Below are positions 1 through 7,852 of a stretch of 64,000 nucleotides of DNA, piece after piece. Position 1 is the stretch's first letter. Every line of letters begins with the position of its first letter. The notes under the pieces are model-generated. The model made no database searches. It was not told where the DNA came from and saw nothing but the letters and a program-made list of their open reading frames with translations. Where the stretch lies: the NCBI RefSeq assembly GCF_002860255.1, contig NZ_PGVE01000042.1:124001-188000 (forward strand), written 5' to 3'. The position numbers and the translations under genes were made by a program. Source of the DNA: Neobacillus cucumis. Its GTDB lineage: Bacteria; Bacillota; Bacilli; Bacillales; Cytobacillaceae.

Positions 1-82
1 TTAAAAGGGGACTTTTCAGGTGTAATACTTTAAATTCTTTGCACTTTCTTTGACTAATGGGACATTCGTTAAAGATGATCGA

Positions 83-112
83 GACCAACATAGATGTTGG
101 TCCTATTTTTTA
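83..112. terminator. Rho-independent terminator-like hairpin
   Basis: Perfect 8-bp stem GACCAACA / TGTTGGTC with a TAGA loop, followed by a T-rich run (CCTATTTTTT). It probably ends a gene that lies left of the window or, read on the minus strand, the GNAT remnant that follows. Bases 1-82 show no recognisable gene. Confidence 0.6.
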
Positions 113-151
113 TTTACTTATGGAACCATTGAATGGTTTTTATTTTTATCA

Positions 152-406
152 TTATTTACTAGCCAATTCTTTGAGCAGTAGAATATGTGGGATCCCATCT
201 TCCATAAAGATAGTAGATGAAGTACGATAACCAAGTTTTTTATAAAAACCTTCTGCCTGTGTTTGCCCATGTAATTTAACTTGTGAGGCTCCCAGTTCTT
301 CCGCGATTTCTTCTAACGCTTTTATAATGATTCTTCCAAGACCAAATTTACGGTAAGGTTCGAGGATCCTTAAATCTTCATCGATCGTTGCTCTTTTTGC
401 AATCAT
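152..406 (-). pseudogene. GNAT acetyltransferase remnant with internal deletion
   Basis: The 84-residue product carries only the C-terminal half of an ElaA-like GNAT N-acetyltransferase: the acetyl-CoA loop (RKFGLGR), the helix after it, the HGQTQAEGFYKKLGY segment and the terminal strand. Members of this family are normally about 140-150 residues. The first 11 residues (MIAKRATIDED) look like an authentic GNAT N-terminus, and the protein then jumps directly to the ILEPYRK motif, so about 60 residues of the acceptor-binding half seem to have been lost by an in-frame deletion. It is transcribed divergently from the marR-paiAB operon and shares its operator region. It could be translated but is unlikely to be an active acetyltransferase. 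Confidence 0.6.
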
Positions 407-445
407 TTTTATCAGTCCTTTTAATATAATTGTCTATCATCTTTT

Positions 446-465
446 TTTGTTGCAAATGCAACAAA
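446..465. promoter_or_regulatory. MarR-type operator palindrome 1
   Basis: Perfect 20-bp inverted repeat, TTTGTTGCA-AA-TGCAACAAA, in the divergent region upstream of the MarR gene. A second, imperfect copy lies 28 bases downstream. Placement suggests autorepression by the adjacent MarR protein. Confidence 0.55.
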
Positions 466-493
466 GTTAGTTTAAATTTAATCTATATCATTT

Positions 494-511
494 TTATTGC
501 ATTTGCAACAA
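494..511. promoter_or_regulatory. MarR-type operator palindrome 2
   Basis: Core TTGCA-TT-TGCAA, the same half-sites as the 446-465 palindrome with a changed outer base. It ends about 20 bases before the MarR start codon, in a position to block transcription or initiation. Confidence 0.5.
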
Positions 512-534
512 AAATACATTCTAAGGAGTTAATG

Positions 535-987
535 ATGAAGGAAATTCTTCGTGAAATTGGAATGATATCAAGGGCTTTAGATTCTATAAGTAATATAGAA
601 TTTAAAGAATATGACCTTACAAAAGGGCAGTATTTGTACCTGGTGCGAATATGTGAAAACCCAGGGATCATTCAAGAAAAGATAGCTGAGCTGATAAAAG
701 TAGATCGAACAACAGCCTCGCGTGCGATTAAAAAGCTTGAATTGAATGGTTTTATTGAAAAGAAAGACGATCAACAGAACAAAAAAATAAAGAAGCTCTT
801 TCCAACTGAGAAAGGGAAAAATGTTTATCCTTTTATTAAAAGAGAAAATGATTATTCCAATATTGTAGCATTAGACGGATTTTCCGAAAGAGAAGTAGAA
901 ACCATTTTCAATCTTCTTCAAAGAGTAAGAAAAAATATTGAAAAAGATTGGGAATTTGTAAAAAAGGGAAACAAGAGAAATTATTGA
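535..987 (+). CDS. MarR family transcriptional regulator
   Basis: A 150-residue winged-helix regulator of the MarR family, expected to bind DNA as a dimer and release it on ligand binding. The recognition helix region (IAELIKVDRTTASRAIKKLE) and the wing (GFIEKKDDQQNKK) sit in the middle third, as is usual, flanked by dimerisation helices. The reading frame extends upstream, but the start at 535 is chosen because AAGGAG lies six bases before it; ATG at 532 is the alternative. The gene is followed after 25 bases by paiA and paiB in the same direction, so the three look like one operon. Two palindromes (446-465, 494-511) just upstream are likely its operators, making it the local regulator. Its ligand cannot be told from the sequence. 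Confidence 0.85.
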   Translation: MKEILREIGMISRALDSISNIEFKEYDLTKGQYLYLVRICENPGIIQEKIAELIKVDRTTASRAIKKLELNGFIEKKDDQQNKKIKKLFPTEKGKNVYPFIKRENDYSNIVALDGFSEREVETIFNLLQRVRKNIEKDWEFVKKGNKRNY

Positions 988-1012
988 TTATATAAAGGAG
1001 CGACATATTTAA

Positions 1013-1531
<519 letters not shown>

Positions 1532-1555
1532 CTTTTTTTGAAAGGTGGAATCATT

Positions 1556-2167
1556 ATGTATATTCCTAAGCATTTTAAAATCAATGATGAAGGCATGATT
1601 TATGATTTTATGGAAAAGTATAGCTTTGCAACTTTATTTTCACAGCATAAGGGAGAACCCTGCGCTACTCATCTTCCACTGATTTTAAATAAATCTGATA
1701 ATGCTTTATATGGTCATTTTGCCCGTCCAAACGAACAATGGAAGGATGCTGAAAACCAACAAGTTCTTGTGATTTTTCAAGGTCCACATTGTTATATTTC
1801 TCCTTCTTGGTACGAAACAATGAAGGCTGTGCCTACCTGGAATTATGTGTCTATCCATGTATATGGAAAGCTCGAGATAATCGAAAATCAAAAAGTAATA
1901 TTTGATTCTTTAAATGACATGATAAAAAAATATGAAAGTCCGGCCAGTCCATACAATTTAATTGATGTAGACCCGAGTTTTATTGAAGGCATGAGTAAAG
2001 GAATTGTAGCATTCAGAATAATCATCACCAAAATGGAAGCAAAAGCTAAATTAAGTCAAAATCATCCTGTGGAACGACAAGAGTTAATTATTAAGCAACT
2101 AGAAAACACTTCCCACCAAGATAATTTACAGGTTGCTGATCTAATGAAAAAAAATCTAGAAAGATAG
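1556..2167 (+). CDS. paiB: PaiB-like FMN-binding negative transcriptional regulator
   Basis: A 203-residue protein of the PaiB family, which has a split-barrel FMN-binding fold and in B. subtilis represses sporulation and degradative-enzyme genes. Conserved family segments are visible: the N-terminal [40 protein letters not shown] and VPTWNYV. The frame could begin at a TTG at 1538, but ATG 1556 is preferred because AAAGGTGG lies seven bases upstream and homologs begin MYIPK. It follows paiA in the same operon. After the stop there is a long hairpin (2179-2220) and then a terminator (2273-2304). No frame damage is seen. Confidence 0.85.
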   Translation: MYIPKHFKINDEGMIYDFMEKYSFATLFSQHKGEPCATHLPLILNKSDNALYGHFARPNEQWKDAENQQVLVIFQGPHCYISPSWYETMKAVPTWNYVSIHVYGKLEIIENQKVIFDSLNDMIKKYESPASPYNLIDVDPSFIEGMSKGIVAFRIIITKMEAKAKLSQNHPVERQELIIKQLENTSHQDNLQVADLMKKNLER

Positions 2168-2178
2168 TACCCACATAA

Positions 2179-2220
2179 TCTTTGGGATAAATAGTTCTTC
2201 CAAGTAATTTATCCCAAAGA
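2179..2220. repeat. Long inverted repeat after paiB
   Basis: A perfect 14-bp stem (TCTTTGGGATAAAT / ATTTATCCCAAAGA) with a 14-base loop, 11 bases past the paiB stop codon and not followed by a T run. It may protect the 3' end of the paiAB message; the true terminator appears to be the next hairpin. Confidence 0.5.
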
Positions 2221-2272
2221 CTCACACAAAAAGTGGATGGAACAGGCCCCTAATGCGAATGACAGGAAAATC

Positions 2273-2304
2273 AAGACCAAACATGAGTACGTTGGTCTTT
2301 TTAT
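2273..2304 (+). terminator. Rho-independent terminator of the paiAB operon
   Basis: Stem AAGACCAA / TTGGTCTT followed by TTTATT. It lies downstream of paiB and before the leftward gene block. Confidence 0.55.
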
Positions 2305-2306
2305 TA

Positions 2307-2405
2307 TCATTTTTTCATCTCACGTTTAAGCCTTGTAATTTTTTGCTGAATTTTTATTAAATTTTCTTCGGTATCACGAATTTTGTTTCCAATCGAATAA
2401 ATCAT
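2307..2405 (-). CDS. Possible 32-residue coiled-coil peptide
   Basis: A short open frame that starts ten bases after the SDR stop, with an AAAGGAA ribosome-binding-like sequence inside the SDR tail. The product (starts MIYSIGNKIRD, ends KREMKK) is hydrophilic and has coiled-coil character, similar to the dimerisation tail seen in MerR-type regulators. It may be a genuine small protein translated with the SDR, or the remnant of a regulator. Nothing else supports it. Confidence 0.25.
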   Translation of the reverse strand: MIYSIGNKIRDTEENLIKIQQKITRLKREMKK

Positions 2406-2415
2406 AGGATTTCCT

Positions 2416-3126
2416 TTACCAAGGAATTATCCCATTTTTGTTCAGAATTTTACCATTATAATTTGTTTCGCTTAAGGCGTATTTAACAATGATTTGTGCA
2501 CCTTCCGCAGTTGTTTTCCCGCCTGGTGCATTGCCATTAAGGTCGGTAGTAGTAAAACCAGGTGTCACACCTAATATTTCAGGACCGTTCGTATTAAATT
2601 CTTTACCAAAGGCTAATGTTAAAGAATTTACAGCGGTTTTTGATGAATTATAGCCTAGTATATTAAGGGGTCCAGCTTCACCATTGTCAAACATTGTTTG
2701 TGAAGCCATATCGGTAGTGACGTTTACAATTTTTCCACCCTGAGAGTTTTTTACTAGTGGTAAAAATGTTTGGATCATCTGAAATGTTCCAAAGAAGTTA
2801 ACATCAAATTCTTTACGAAGCGTTTCTATATTTAATTCACTAGGCAGAATACCGAAATCGAGTGCAATTCCGGCGTTATTTATTAACAAATCTAAGTGAT
2901 GCGTAACTTCAAGGATTTTATTTTTTGAATTTTGAATTGAGTGTGTATCTGAAATGTCAACTTGAACAAATGAAACATTCGAAAAGCCTAAAGATTGTAC
3001 AGCTTTTTGTCCGAGTTCTTCATTGCGGGCTCCTAAAAATACGTGATAATTTTTTTCTGCCAGTTGACGGACAATTTCATACCCAATACCTTTATTAGCA
3101 CCTGTTACTAAAGCGTATTTTGTCAT
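2416..3126 (-). CDS. SDR family NAD(P)-dependent oxidoreductase
   Basis: A 236-residue classical short-chain dehydrogenase/reductase. It has the cofactor-binding TGANKGIG near residue 8, the NNAGIAL motif near residue 86, the active-site Ser region (VNVTT) and an intact YxxxK catalytic pair (YNSSK) near residue 157. The fold resembles bacterial carbonyl-reductase-like SDRs. It is the last full gene of a leftward block of oxidoreductases, separated from the next SDR by about 175 bases, so it may have its own promoter. Its substrate is unknown; context suggests detoxification of small carbonyl or quinone compounds. Confidence 0.85.
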   Translation of the reverse strand: MTKYALVTGANKGIGYEIVRQLAEKNYHVFLGARNEELGQKAVQSLGFSNVSFVQVDISDTHSIQNSKNKILEVTHHLDLLINNAGIALDFGILPSELNIETLRKEFDVNFFGTFQMIQTFLPLVKNSQGGKIVNVTTDMASQTMFDNGEAGPLNILGYNSSKTAVNSLTLAFGKEFNTNGPEILGVTPGFTTTDLNGNAPGGKTTAEGAQIIVKYALSETNYNGKILNKNGIIPW

Positions 3127-3301
3127 ACTTTATTCCTCCAAAATTTATTTAAATGAGATACATACAAAAAGATACAACCTGAACCTAAGTTGAGGTCAAG
3201 GTATTTTTTTAGGTAAACGATAAAATTCTTTTTACCGTGAAATATTCATATTTAAACAAGTCAAATTTCCTGTTATACGATATCTAAAAAATTGGTCCCC
3301 C

Positions 3302-4138
3302 CTAAAAGAGGATTCCAGGCTTGATTAAGCTCATACTAATATCCCATAATTTCCGGGCAGAATCCTGGTCATTTGCAGTTTCAGTAGTTTCTGTTTCTTT
3401 GCAGTTAACAAAGAATTTACCGCTAACGCCTAGAACATCAGGGGAGGAAGCAAGATAGACTGGTGTGAGTGCACCTTTTTTGGGATTAGCTGAGAACGTT
3501 TTGAATATCGTCCGTAGGATCCAGGGCATGTCATGCATAAGATTAGAGCGGATAATTCCTGGATGCAGGCTGTTAACGGTAACACACCTTCCATCAAGCC
3601 TCTTTGAAAATTCCTTAGTAAATAAAATTAAACCTAATTTAGTAGGACCTACTGCTCTGAAAAAAGCATAATTTTGTTTGGTCATAAGGTCATCAAAGTT
3701 CATATTAATTCCGTTGTGCTTGGAAGCTACATTAATAATTCTTCCTTCACCACTTGCTTCAAGTGACTCAAGTAGGAGGTGGGAAAGGATAAAATGAGAT
3801 AAATAGTTTGTGGCAAACGTGGTTTCAATTCCATCTTCAGTTTCAGAACGTTTTGCTAAAAAAACTGCTGCATTATTGATTAGAACATCTAACTTGTTAT
3901 ACTTTTTCTTAAAAAGATCCGCTGCTTTTTTGACTGAACGCTGAGATGATAAATCAGCAAGAAGGAGATCTACTTGGGTATTACCTGTTTCTTCAATAAT
4001 ATCAGAAATTGCTTTTTTGCCTCGTTCTTCATTTCTGCATAATAGAACAATTGTTGCTCCTTTTTTAGCTAATTCTATGGCTGTTGCTTTACCAATCCCT
4101 GAGTTGCCTCCAGTAATTAAACAAATTTTCCCCTTCAT
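3302..4138 (-). CDS. SDR family protein (retinol-dehydrogenase-like) lacking the catalytic Tyr
   Basis: A 278-residue SDR of the retinol dehydrogenase/WW-oxidoreductase-like group. It has TGGNSGIG at the N-terminus, LLCRNEER after strand two, and NNAAVF. Where relatives carry a YxxxK active-site pair (typically AYSQSKL), this protein reads RAVGPTKLGL, so the Lys is kept but the Tyr position is Val. The start at 4138 is chosen because GGGGAG lies just upstream and it removes an overlap with the aldo/keto reductase. It lies 31 bases after that reductase and is likely co-transcribed. The missing Tyr suggests altered chemistry, a binding role, or a subfamily trait. Confidence 0.8.
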   Translation of the reverse strand: MKGKICLITGGNSGIGKATAIELAKKGATIVLLCRNEERGKKAISDIIEETGNTQVDLLLADLSSQRSVKKAADLFKKKYNKLDVLINNAAVFLAKRSETEDGIETTFATNYLSHFILSHLLLESLEASGEGRIINVASKHNGINMNFDDLMTKQNYAFFRAVGPTKLGLILFTKEFSKRLDGRCVTVNSLHPGIIRSNLMHDMPWILRTIFKTFSANPKKGALTPVYLASSPDVLGVSGKFFVNCKETETTETANDQDSARKLWDISMSLIKPGILF

Positions 4139-4169
4139 CGATTTCTCCCCTTCACCAAGCAATTCAATA

Positions 4170-5192
4170 TTATTTTTTTTCAATCTTTCCAAACGTATTT
4201 CCATGGATGGCATTTAAAACAGATTCAGATGTAAGAAAATCATGTGGGAATCCCAGGTCAATTTTGCTAGCTTCATTTAATTGGGTAAGATGTGTTTCTG
4301 AAAGTCGGAAAGCCAAACTTCCAAGATTGTCTTTTATTTGTTCTTCTCGTTTGGCACCAATTAGCGGAATGACGGTCCCAGCTTGTTGACGGACCCAGTT
4401 TATTGCAACTTGGGCAGGGGAAACTGCTAGTTCTTTTGCGATTTCTTCCACAACTGCAGCAATAGCCCGGTTGCGTTCATTTAAACGTGCACTTTGAGGA
4501 GATAATCTCCCTTTTTCAGCTGAAGGATTACTGTATTTTCCCGTTAGTGCACCCCCAGCCATTGGTGCCCATGCAGTAACCCCAATATCTAAAGTGCGTG
4601 CCATTGGTAATAAATCTCTTTCTGGAGTCCGCTGCAACAAATTGTACTCCACTTGCAAGCCGATAAACGGAGTCCAACCACGGAGTGTGGCCAGCATATT
4701 GGATTGTGAAACAATCCATGCAGGAGTATCCGATATTCCAACATAAAGGACTTTTCCGGAACGAACTAAATCGTCAAGTGCACGCATCACTTCTTCGACT
4801 GGTGTCATGAAATCCCAAGCATGAAGCCAAAGTAAATCAATATAATCAGTCTTAAGCTGTTTTAGGCTCTTTTCAACGGATTGAACGAGATTTTTTCGAT
4901 GGTTGCCGCCGGCGTTTGGATCATGGGGACGAGTGTTCAGTGTATATTTAGTCGCAACGACAAACTGTTCACGCTTTTCACGAATAAATTCCCCAACATA
5001 TTTTTCACTTGTTCCATTCGTATAATTAACAGCCGTATCAATAAAATTCCCGCCAGCTTCAACAAAAGCATTGAAGATTTTTTGACTATCTTCCTTAGAA
5101 GCACCAAATCCCCAGTCTTCCCCAAACGTCATTGTACCTAAAGCTAATTCAGATACTCGTAAGCCGCTTCTACCTAACAATTTATAGTTCAT
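4170..5192 (-). CDS. Aldo/keto reductase
   Basis: A 340-residue AKR with a TIM-barrel fold that reduces aldehydes or ketones using NADPH. The catalytic tetrad is visible: Asp and Tyr in DTAVNYTNGTSE, Lys in VVATKYTL, and His in LLWLHAWD. The C-terminal cofactor segment (IPLIGAKREEQI) is present. An AGAGGT ribosome binding site precedes the ATG. The gene starts 15 bases after the stop of a flavodoxin-fold oxidoreductase and ends 31 bases before an SDR, so a three-gene leftward operon is likely. Its role is probably general carbonyl detoxification; the specific substrate is not visible. Confidence 0.88.
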   Translation of the reverse strand: MNYKLLGRSGLRVSELALGTMTFGEDWGFGASKEDSQKIFNAFVEAGGNFIDTAVNYTNGTSEKYVGEFIREKREQFVVATKYTLNTRPHDPNAGGNHRKNLVQSVEKSLKQLKTDYIDLLWLHAWDFMTPVEEVMRALDDLVRSGKVLYVGISDTPAWIVSQSNMLATLRGWTPFIGLQVEYNLLQRTPERDLLPMARTLDIGVTAWAPMAGGALTGKYSNPSAEKGRLSPQSARLNERNRAIAAVVEEIAKELAVSPAQVAINWVRQQAGTVIPLIGAKREEQIKDNLGSLAFRLSETHLTQLNEASKIDLGFPHDFLTSESVLNAIHGNTFGKIEKK

Positions 5193-5207
5193 TACAAGAC
5201 CTCTTTT

Positions 5208-5732
5208 CTAATAGTTATTTTTTAGATGACGTACCAGCTCTTCAGCACTTTCTCGGACTTGTTCGTCAGTTAAAAAGCGTACTCCCTGCACCGTAAAAGT
5301 GGGCAAGAACCGCATGCCGGTCAAGTTCGCTGTTGCCTGGAAGGGTTTGGTTAGTTCGCTTATGCTAAAATGATTGTATCCGCCAGCTTGATAGGCTGCT
5401 TCAGGTCCGCCTGTTGAAATGGCTAACACAAACTCTTTGCCACGCAATTTTGTTCCTTCTGACCCATAAGCCCAGCCGTAAGTAAGAACCAAATCCTGCC
5501 ATTGTTTTAATAAAGCGGGTGAACTGTACCAGTAGAATGGGAATTGCAAAACGATTCGATCATGCTCCAATAGAAGCTCCTGTTCTTTTTCCACATCAAT
5601 CTCAAATGTAGGGTAATGTGCATATAGATTATGGACCGTAACATTTTCCTCTTGTTGAAGACGGTTCATCCACGTTCTATTTACCTTCGATTGTTCCAAG
5701 TTTGGATGGGCTACTATAACTAATGTTTTCAT
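5208..5732 (-). CDS. NAD(P)H-dependent flavodoxin-fold oxidoreductase (KefF/MdaB type), copy 1
   Basis: A 174-residue FMN-dependent quinone reductase-like protein. The N-terminal strand and phosphate-binding turn (VIVAHPNLEQSKVNRTW), the LQFPFYWYSSPALLKQW motif and the YGWAYG...L.GK segment are typical of the KefF/MdaB/YwrO group. The start is ATG 5732, with AAAGGTG six bases upstream; an upstream GTG in frame lacks a ribosome binding site. It has a close paralog immediately upstream (5828-6355), from which it is separated by a terminator-like hairpin. It probably reduces quinones or electrophiles together with the adjacent AKR and SDR. Confidence 0.85.
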   Translation of the reverse strand: MKTLVIVAHPNLEQSKVNRTWMNRLQQEENVTVHNLYAHYPTFEIDVEKEQELLLEHDRIVLQFPFYWYSSPALLKQWQDLVLTYGWAYGSEGTKLRGKEFVLAISTGGPEAAYQAGGYNHFSISELTKPFQATANLTGMRFLPTFTVQGVRFLTDEQVRESAEELVRHLKNNY

Positions 5733-5775
5733 TTTGATCACCTTTCAATTGGTTGTATACGTAAAAAAATCATTA

Positions 5776-5808
5776 AAAGGTATTTCAGTAGAAGAAATAC
5801 CTTTATTT
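5776..5808 (-). terminator. Terminator between the two oxidoreductase paralogs
   Basis: Stem AAAGGTATTTC / GAAATACCTTT with a seven-base loop. On the minus strand it is followed by a T-rich tract ending in TTTTTTT, so it should end or attenuate the transcript of the 5828-6355 gene. Confidence 0.55.
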
Positions 5809-5827
5809 AAATAGTTTAATTAAGCCT

Positions 5828-6355
5828 CTATATGGATGGCTGAAGAACGTGATTTACATAGGCTTTTGCATTTTCTTCAAGTTGTTCATCTGTGACATGC
5901 ATCACACCATTCAGTACAAATAACGGCATAAAACGGGTACCTATGAGGTTGCTTGTTTGTTGTAAAGGAGTGGTTAAAGTCTCCATGGTAAAATGATTAT
6001 AGCCAGTAGGCTGATAGGAATCTTCTGGTCCAAAGGTTGAAATCGCAAGACCTAGTTCTTTACCGTGAAGCTTGTCACCGCCTTCGCCATATGCCCAGCC
6101 GTAGGAGAGCACTTCATCCTGCCATTGTTTTAACAAAGAAGGCGTGCTGTACCAGTAGAATGGAAATTGAAGAATAATACGGTCATGTGATTCTAATAGG
6201 CTTTGTTCATGTGCTACATTTATTTTTCCGTCTGAATACGCTTGATAAAGAGTATGAATCGTAATTTCTTCGTGTTTTTTCAATTCCTGCATCCAAGTGC
6301 GGTTAATTCGAGATTGCTCCAAATTAGGGTGCGTAATAATTACAAGAGTTTTCAT
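5828..6355 (-). CDS. NAD(P)H-dependent flavodoxin-fold oxidoreductase (KefF/MdaB type), copy 2
   Basis: A 175-residue paralog of the gene next to it. It has the same features in the same order: VIITHPNLEQSRINRTW at the N-terminus, LQFPFYWYSTPSLLKQW near the middle, YGWAYGEGGDKLHGK, and a C-terminal TDEQLEENAKAY helix. By eye roughly half of the residues match copy 1, consistent with an old tandem duplication. AAAGGAGA precedes the ATG. The upstream region holds an operator-like palindrome (6431-6446) that is repeated around the MarR gene at 7.1-7.6 kb, so this gene is a likely member of that regulon. Confidence 0.85.
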   Translation of the reverse strand: MKTLVIITHPNLEQSRINRTWMQELKKHEEITIHTLYQAYSDGKINVAHEQSLLESHDRIILQFPFYWYSTPSLLKQWQDEVLSYGWAYGEGGDKLHGKELGLAISTFGPEDSYQPTGYNHFTMETLTTPLQQTSNLIGTRFMPLFVLNGVMHVTDEQLEENAKAYVNHVLQPSI

Positions 6356-6430
6356 TAGTAAGTCTCCTTTGTTTTTTTTTCTCTTTTCTAGTTTTGATTA
6401 CACATATTGTGTACAGTAAAGAATTTTTAC

Positions 6431-6446
6431 ATTTGTACATACAAAT
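6431..6446. promoter_or_regulatory. MarR-type operator-like site (copy A)
   Basis: ATTTGTACATACAAAT, a near-palindrome very close to the sites at 7132-7147 and 7620-7635. It lies upstream of the flavodoxin-fold oxidoreductase copy 2 and just after the stop of the SDR gene. Confidence 0.5.
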
Positions 6447-6464
6447 TAAGTTGCAAAAAAAATT

Positions 6465-7112
6465 TTACATTTCTTCATACATAATTTCTGTTTCAGTTTG
6501 ATTTTCGTACATTCTATAAAATGTATTCGCAATATTTTTAGGTGAGAAATAGGTTCCTTCTTGTACAAACCCTTTAATCGTTAATGTTCCAACATAAATT
6601 CCTTTAGGACTCAGTTCTTGGTGCAAGCTGTATGCTAAATTGCGAATACCTGCTTTTCCAATAGCTAATGAAGCATAGTCAGCGTAGGGGTGAAGAGCTA
6701 ATCCTCCGCCCGTTAATAAAATGGTTCCCTTTTCCATATGGGGAATCACTTCTTTCACACTGATAAGAGCTCCAGCTACACTGGTTTTAAAATCTTCCAC
6801 TAGATGATCCACGCTTAATGTTGTTGGTTTGCCTGGTCTTCCTGCAGCAGCATTGTATAAGAGTACATCAATTTTTCCATACGTTTTTATTACCGCATCA
6901 ATGGCTGTTTTTAAAGATTCTACTGAAGAGACATCCCCAGGAAATCCTTTTGCTGCAATCCCATCTTCTTTAAGTTCATTTTCATATTTCTGTAATGACT
7001 CCATGCTGCGTGAAATTAGGGCAACTTTAAAGCCCTCTTTTCCGAATTTCCTTGCTGTATATAAGCTAATCCCTGGTCCTGCACCGACAATTAGCAATAT
7101 CTTTTCTGACAT
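6465..7112 (-). CDS. SDR family NAD(P)-dependent oxidoreductase
   Basis: A 215-residue short-chain dehydrogenase with a GAGPGISLYTARKF cofactor loop rather than the classical TGxxxGIG, placing it in the atypical GxGPG group. The NNAG-equivalent region reads YNAAAGRPG. The expected active-site helix reads YADYASLAIGKAGIR: the Lys is present but the residue four before it is Leu, as can happen in this atypical group. The start at 7112 has AGGAGG eight bases upstream; the upstream frame has none. It follows the MarR gene, with an operator-like palindrome (7132-7147) between them, so MarR control is likely. Confidence 0.8.
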   Translation of the reverse strand: MSEKILLIVGAGPGISLYTARKFGKEGFKVALISRSMESLQKYENELKEDGIAAKGFPGDVSSVESLKTAIDAVIKTYGKIDVLLYNAAAGRPGKPTTLSVDHLVEDFKTSVAGALISVKEVIPHMEKGTILLTGGGLALHPYADYASLAIGKAGIRNLAYSLHQELSPKGIYVGTLTIKGFVQEGTYFSPKNIANTFYRMYENQTETEIMYEEM

Positions 7113-7131
7113 AACAAAAACCTCCTGTCTT

Positions 7132-7147
7132 ATTTGTATATGCAAAT
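7132..7147. promoter_or_regulatory. MarR-type operator-like site (copy B)
   Basis: ATTTGTATATGCAAAT, a near-perfect palindrome between the MarR gene and the SDR. It is the exact reverse complement of the site at 7620-7635. Confidence 0.55.
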
Positions 7148-7162
7148 GAAAGGGTAAAAAAA

Positions 7163-7597
7163 TTATAGCTCTCTTTCTAGCTTATTGCTTGCTTCGTGAA
7201 GCATTTTACTTAAATCTTTACTGAACTCGCGTCCTAAGACTTCCGAATAGCTGGTAAACAATTCTTTTAAAGAAAGCCGAAACTGATGGTACACTTTTTC
7301 TCCTTCTTCAGTTAAAGAAATAAGGGTTTGTTTTCCATCCATTTTTCTGATTACCAGTTTTAATTTTTCAAGTTTATCAATAAACCTTGTACTGGTGGAA
7401 GGAGCAATAGATAACTTGTGGCATAGTTCCTTCTGTGTGATTTCCGGATGGAACTTCACAATCATAATCATGTAAAGGTAGGAGGGAGCAAGGTCACTAA
7501 AATCAAATGTTTTTTCGGCTAATTTTGTAATGTTACGAGCAAACCGGCTGGCTGTAAAGTAGAGACAATGAATTAATACCTGTTCTTCTTCGTTCAT
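7163..7597 (-). CDS. MarR family transcriptional regulator
   Basis: A 144-residue MarR-type winged-helix protein. The recognition region (ITQKELCHKLSIAPSTSTRFIDKLE) and wing (LVIRKMDGKQTLISLTEEG) are at residues about 53-100. It is the first gene of the leftward oxidoreductase block. Identical operator-like palindromes flank it (7620-7635 upstream, 7132-7147 before the SDR) and a third variant lies before the flavodoxin-fold gene, so it most likely represses itself and these enzymes until an inducer, perhaps a quinone or phenolic compound, is bound. The inducer is inference from the enzyme types. Confidence 0.87.
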   Translation of the reverse strand: MNEEEQVLIHCLYFTASRFARNITKLAEKTFDFSDLAPSYLYMIMIVKFHPEITQKELCHKLSIAPSTSTRFIDKLEKLKLVIRKMDGKQTLISLTEEGEKVYHQFRLSLKELFTSYSEVLGREFSKDLSKMLHEASNKLEREL

Positions 7598-7619
7598 TTT
7601 TAATCAAATCCTTTTATTC

Positions 7620-7635
7620 ATTTGCATATACAAAT
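7620..7635. promoter_or_regulatory. MarR-type operator-like site (copy C)
   Basis: ATTTGCATATACAAAT, 22 bases upstream of the MarR start codon. It matches copy B exactly in the opposite orientation. Confidence 0.55.
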
Positions 7636-7852
7636 TAACACGAAATTACATTAAGGTCAACTAAATCATATTTCTTGTTTCTATCAGAAACAGTATATAT
7701 ATAAACTTTGTTCCAAAACAATATTATATTCCATTCAATTTTAAAACCTCCATAAAAATTAGGAACGGTCTAACTATATATTTATATGGTAATCTAAATA
7801 TTGAATTTATCATATTTTTGTAAGATCAAAAGTAAATAAGGTGGGTAAGAAA

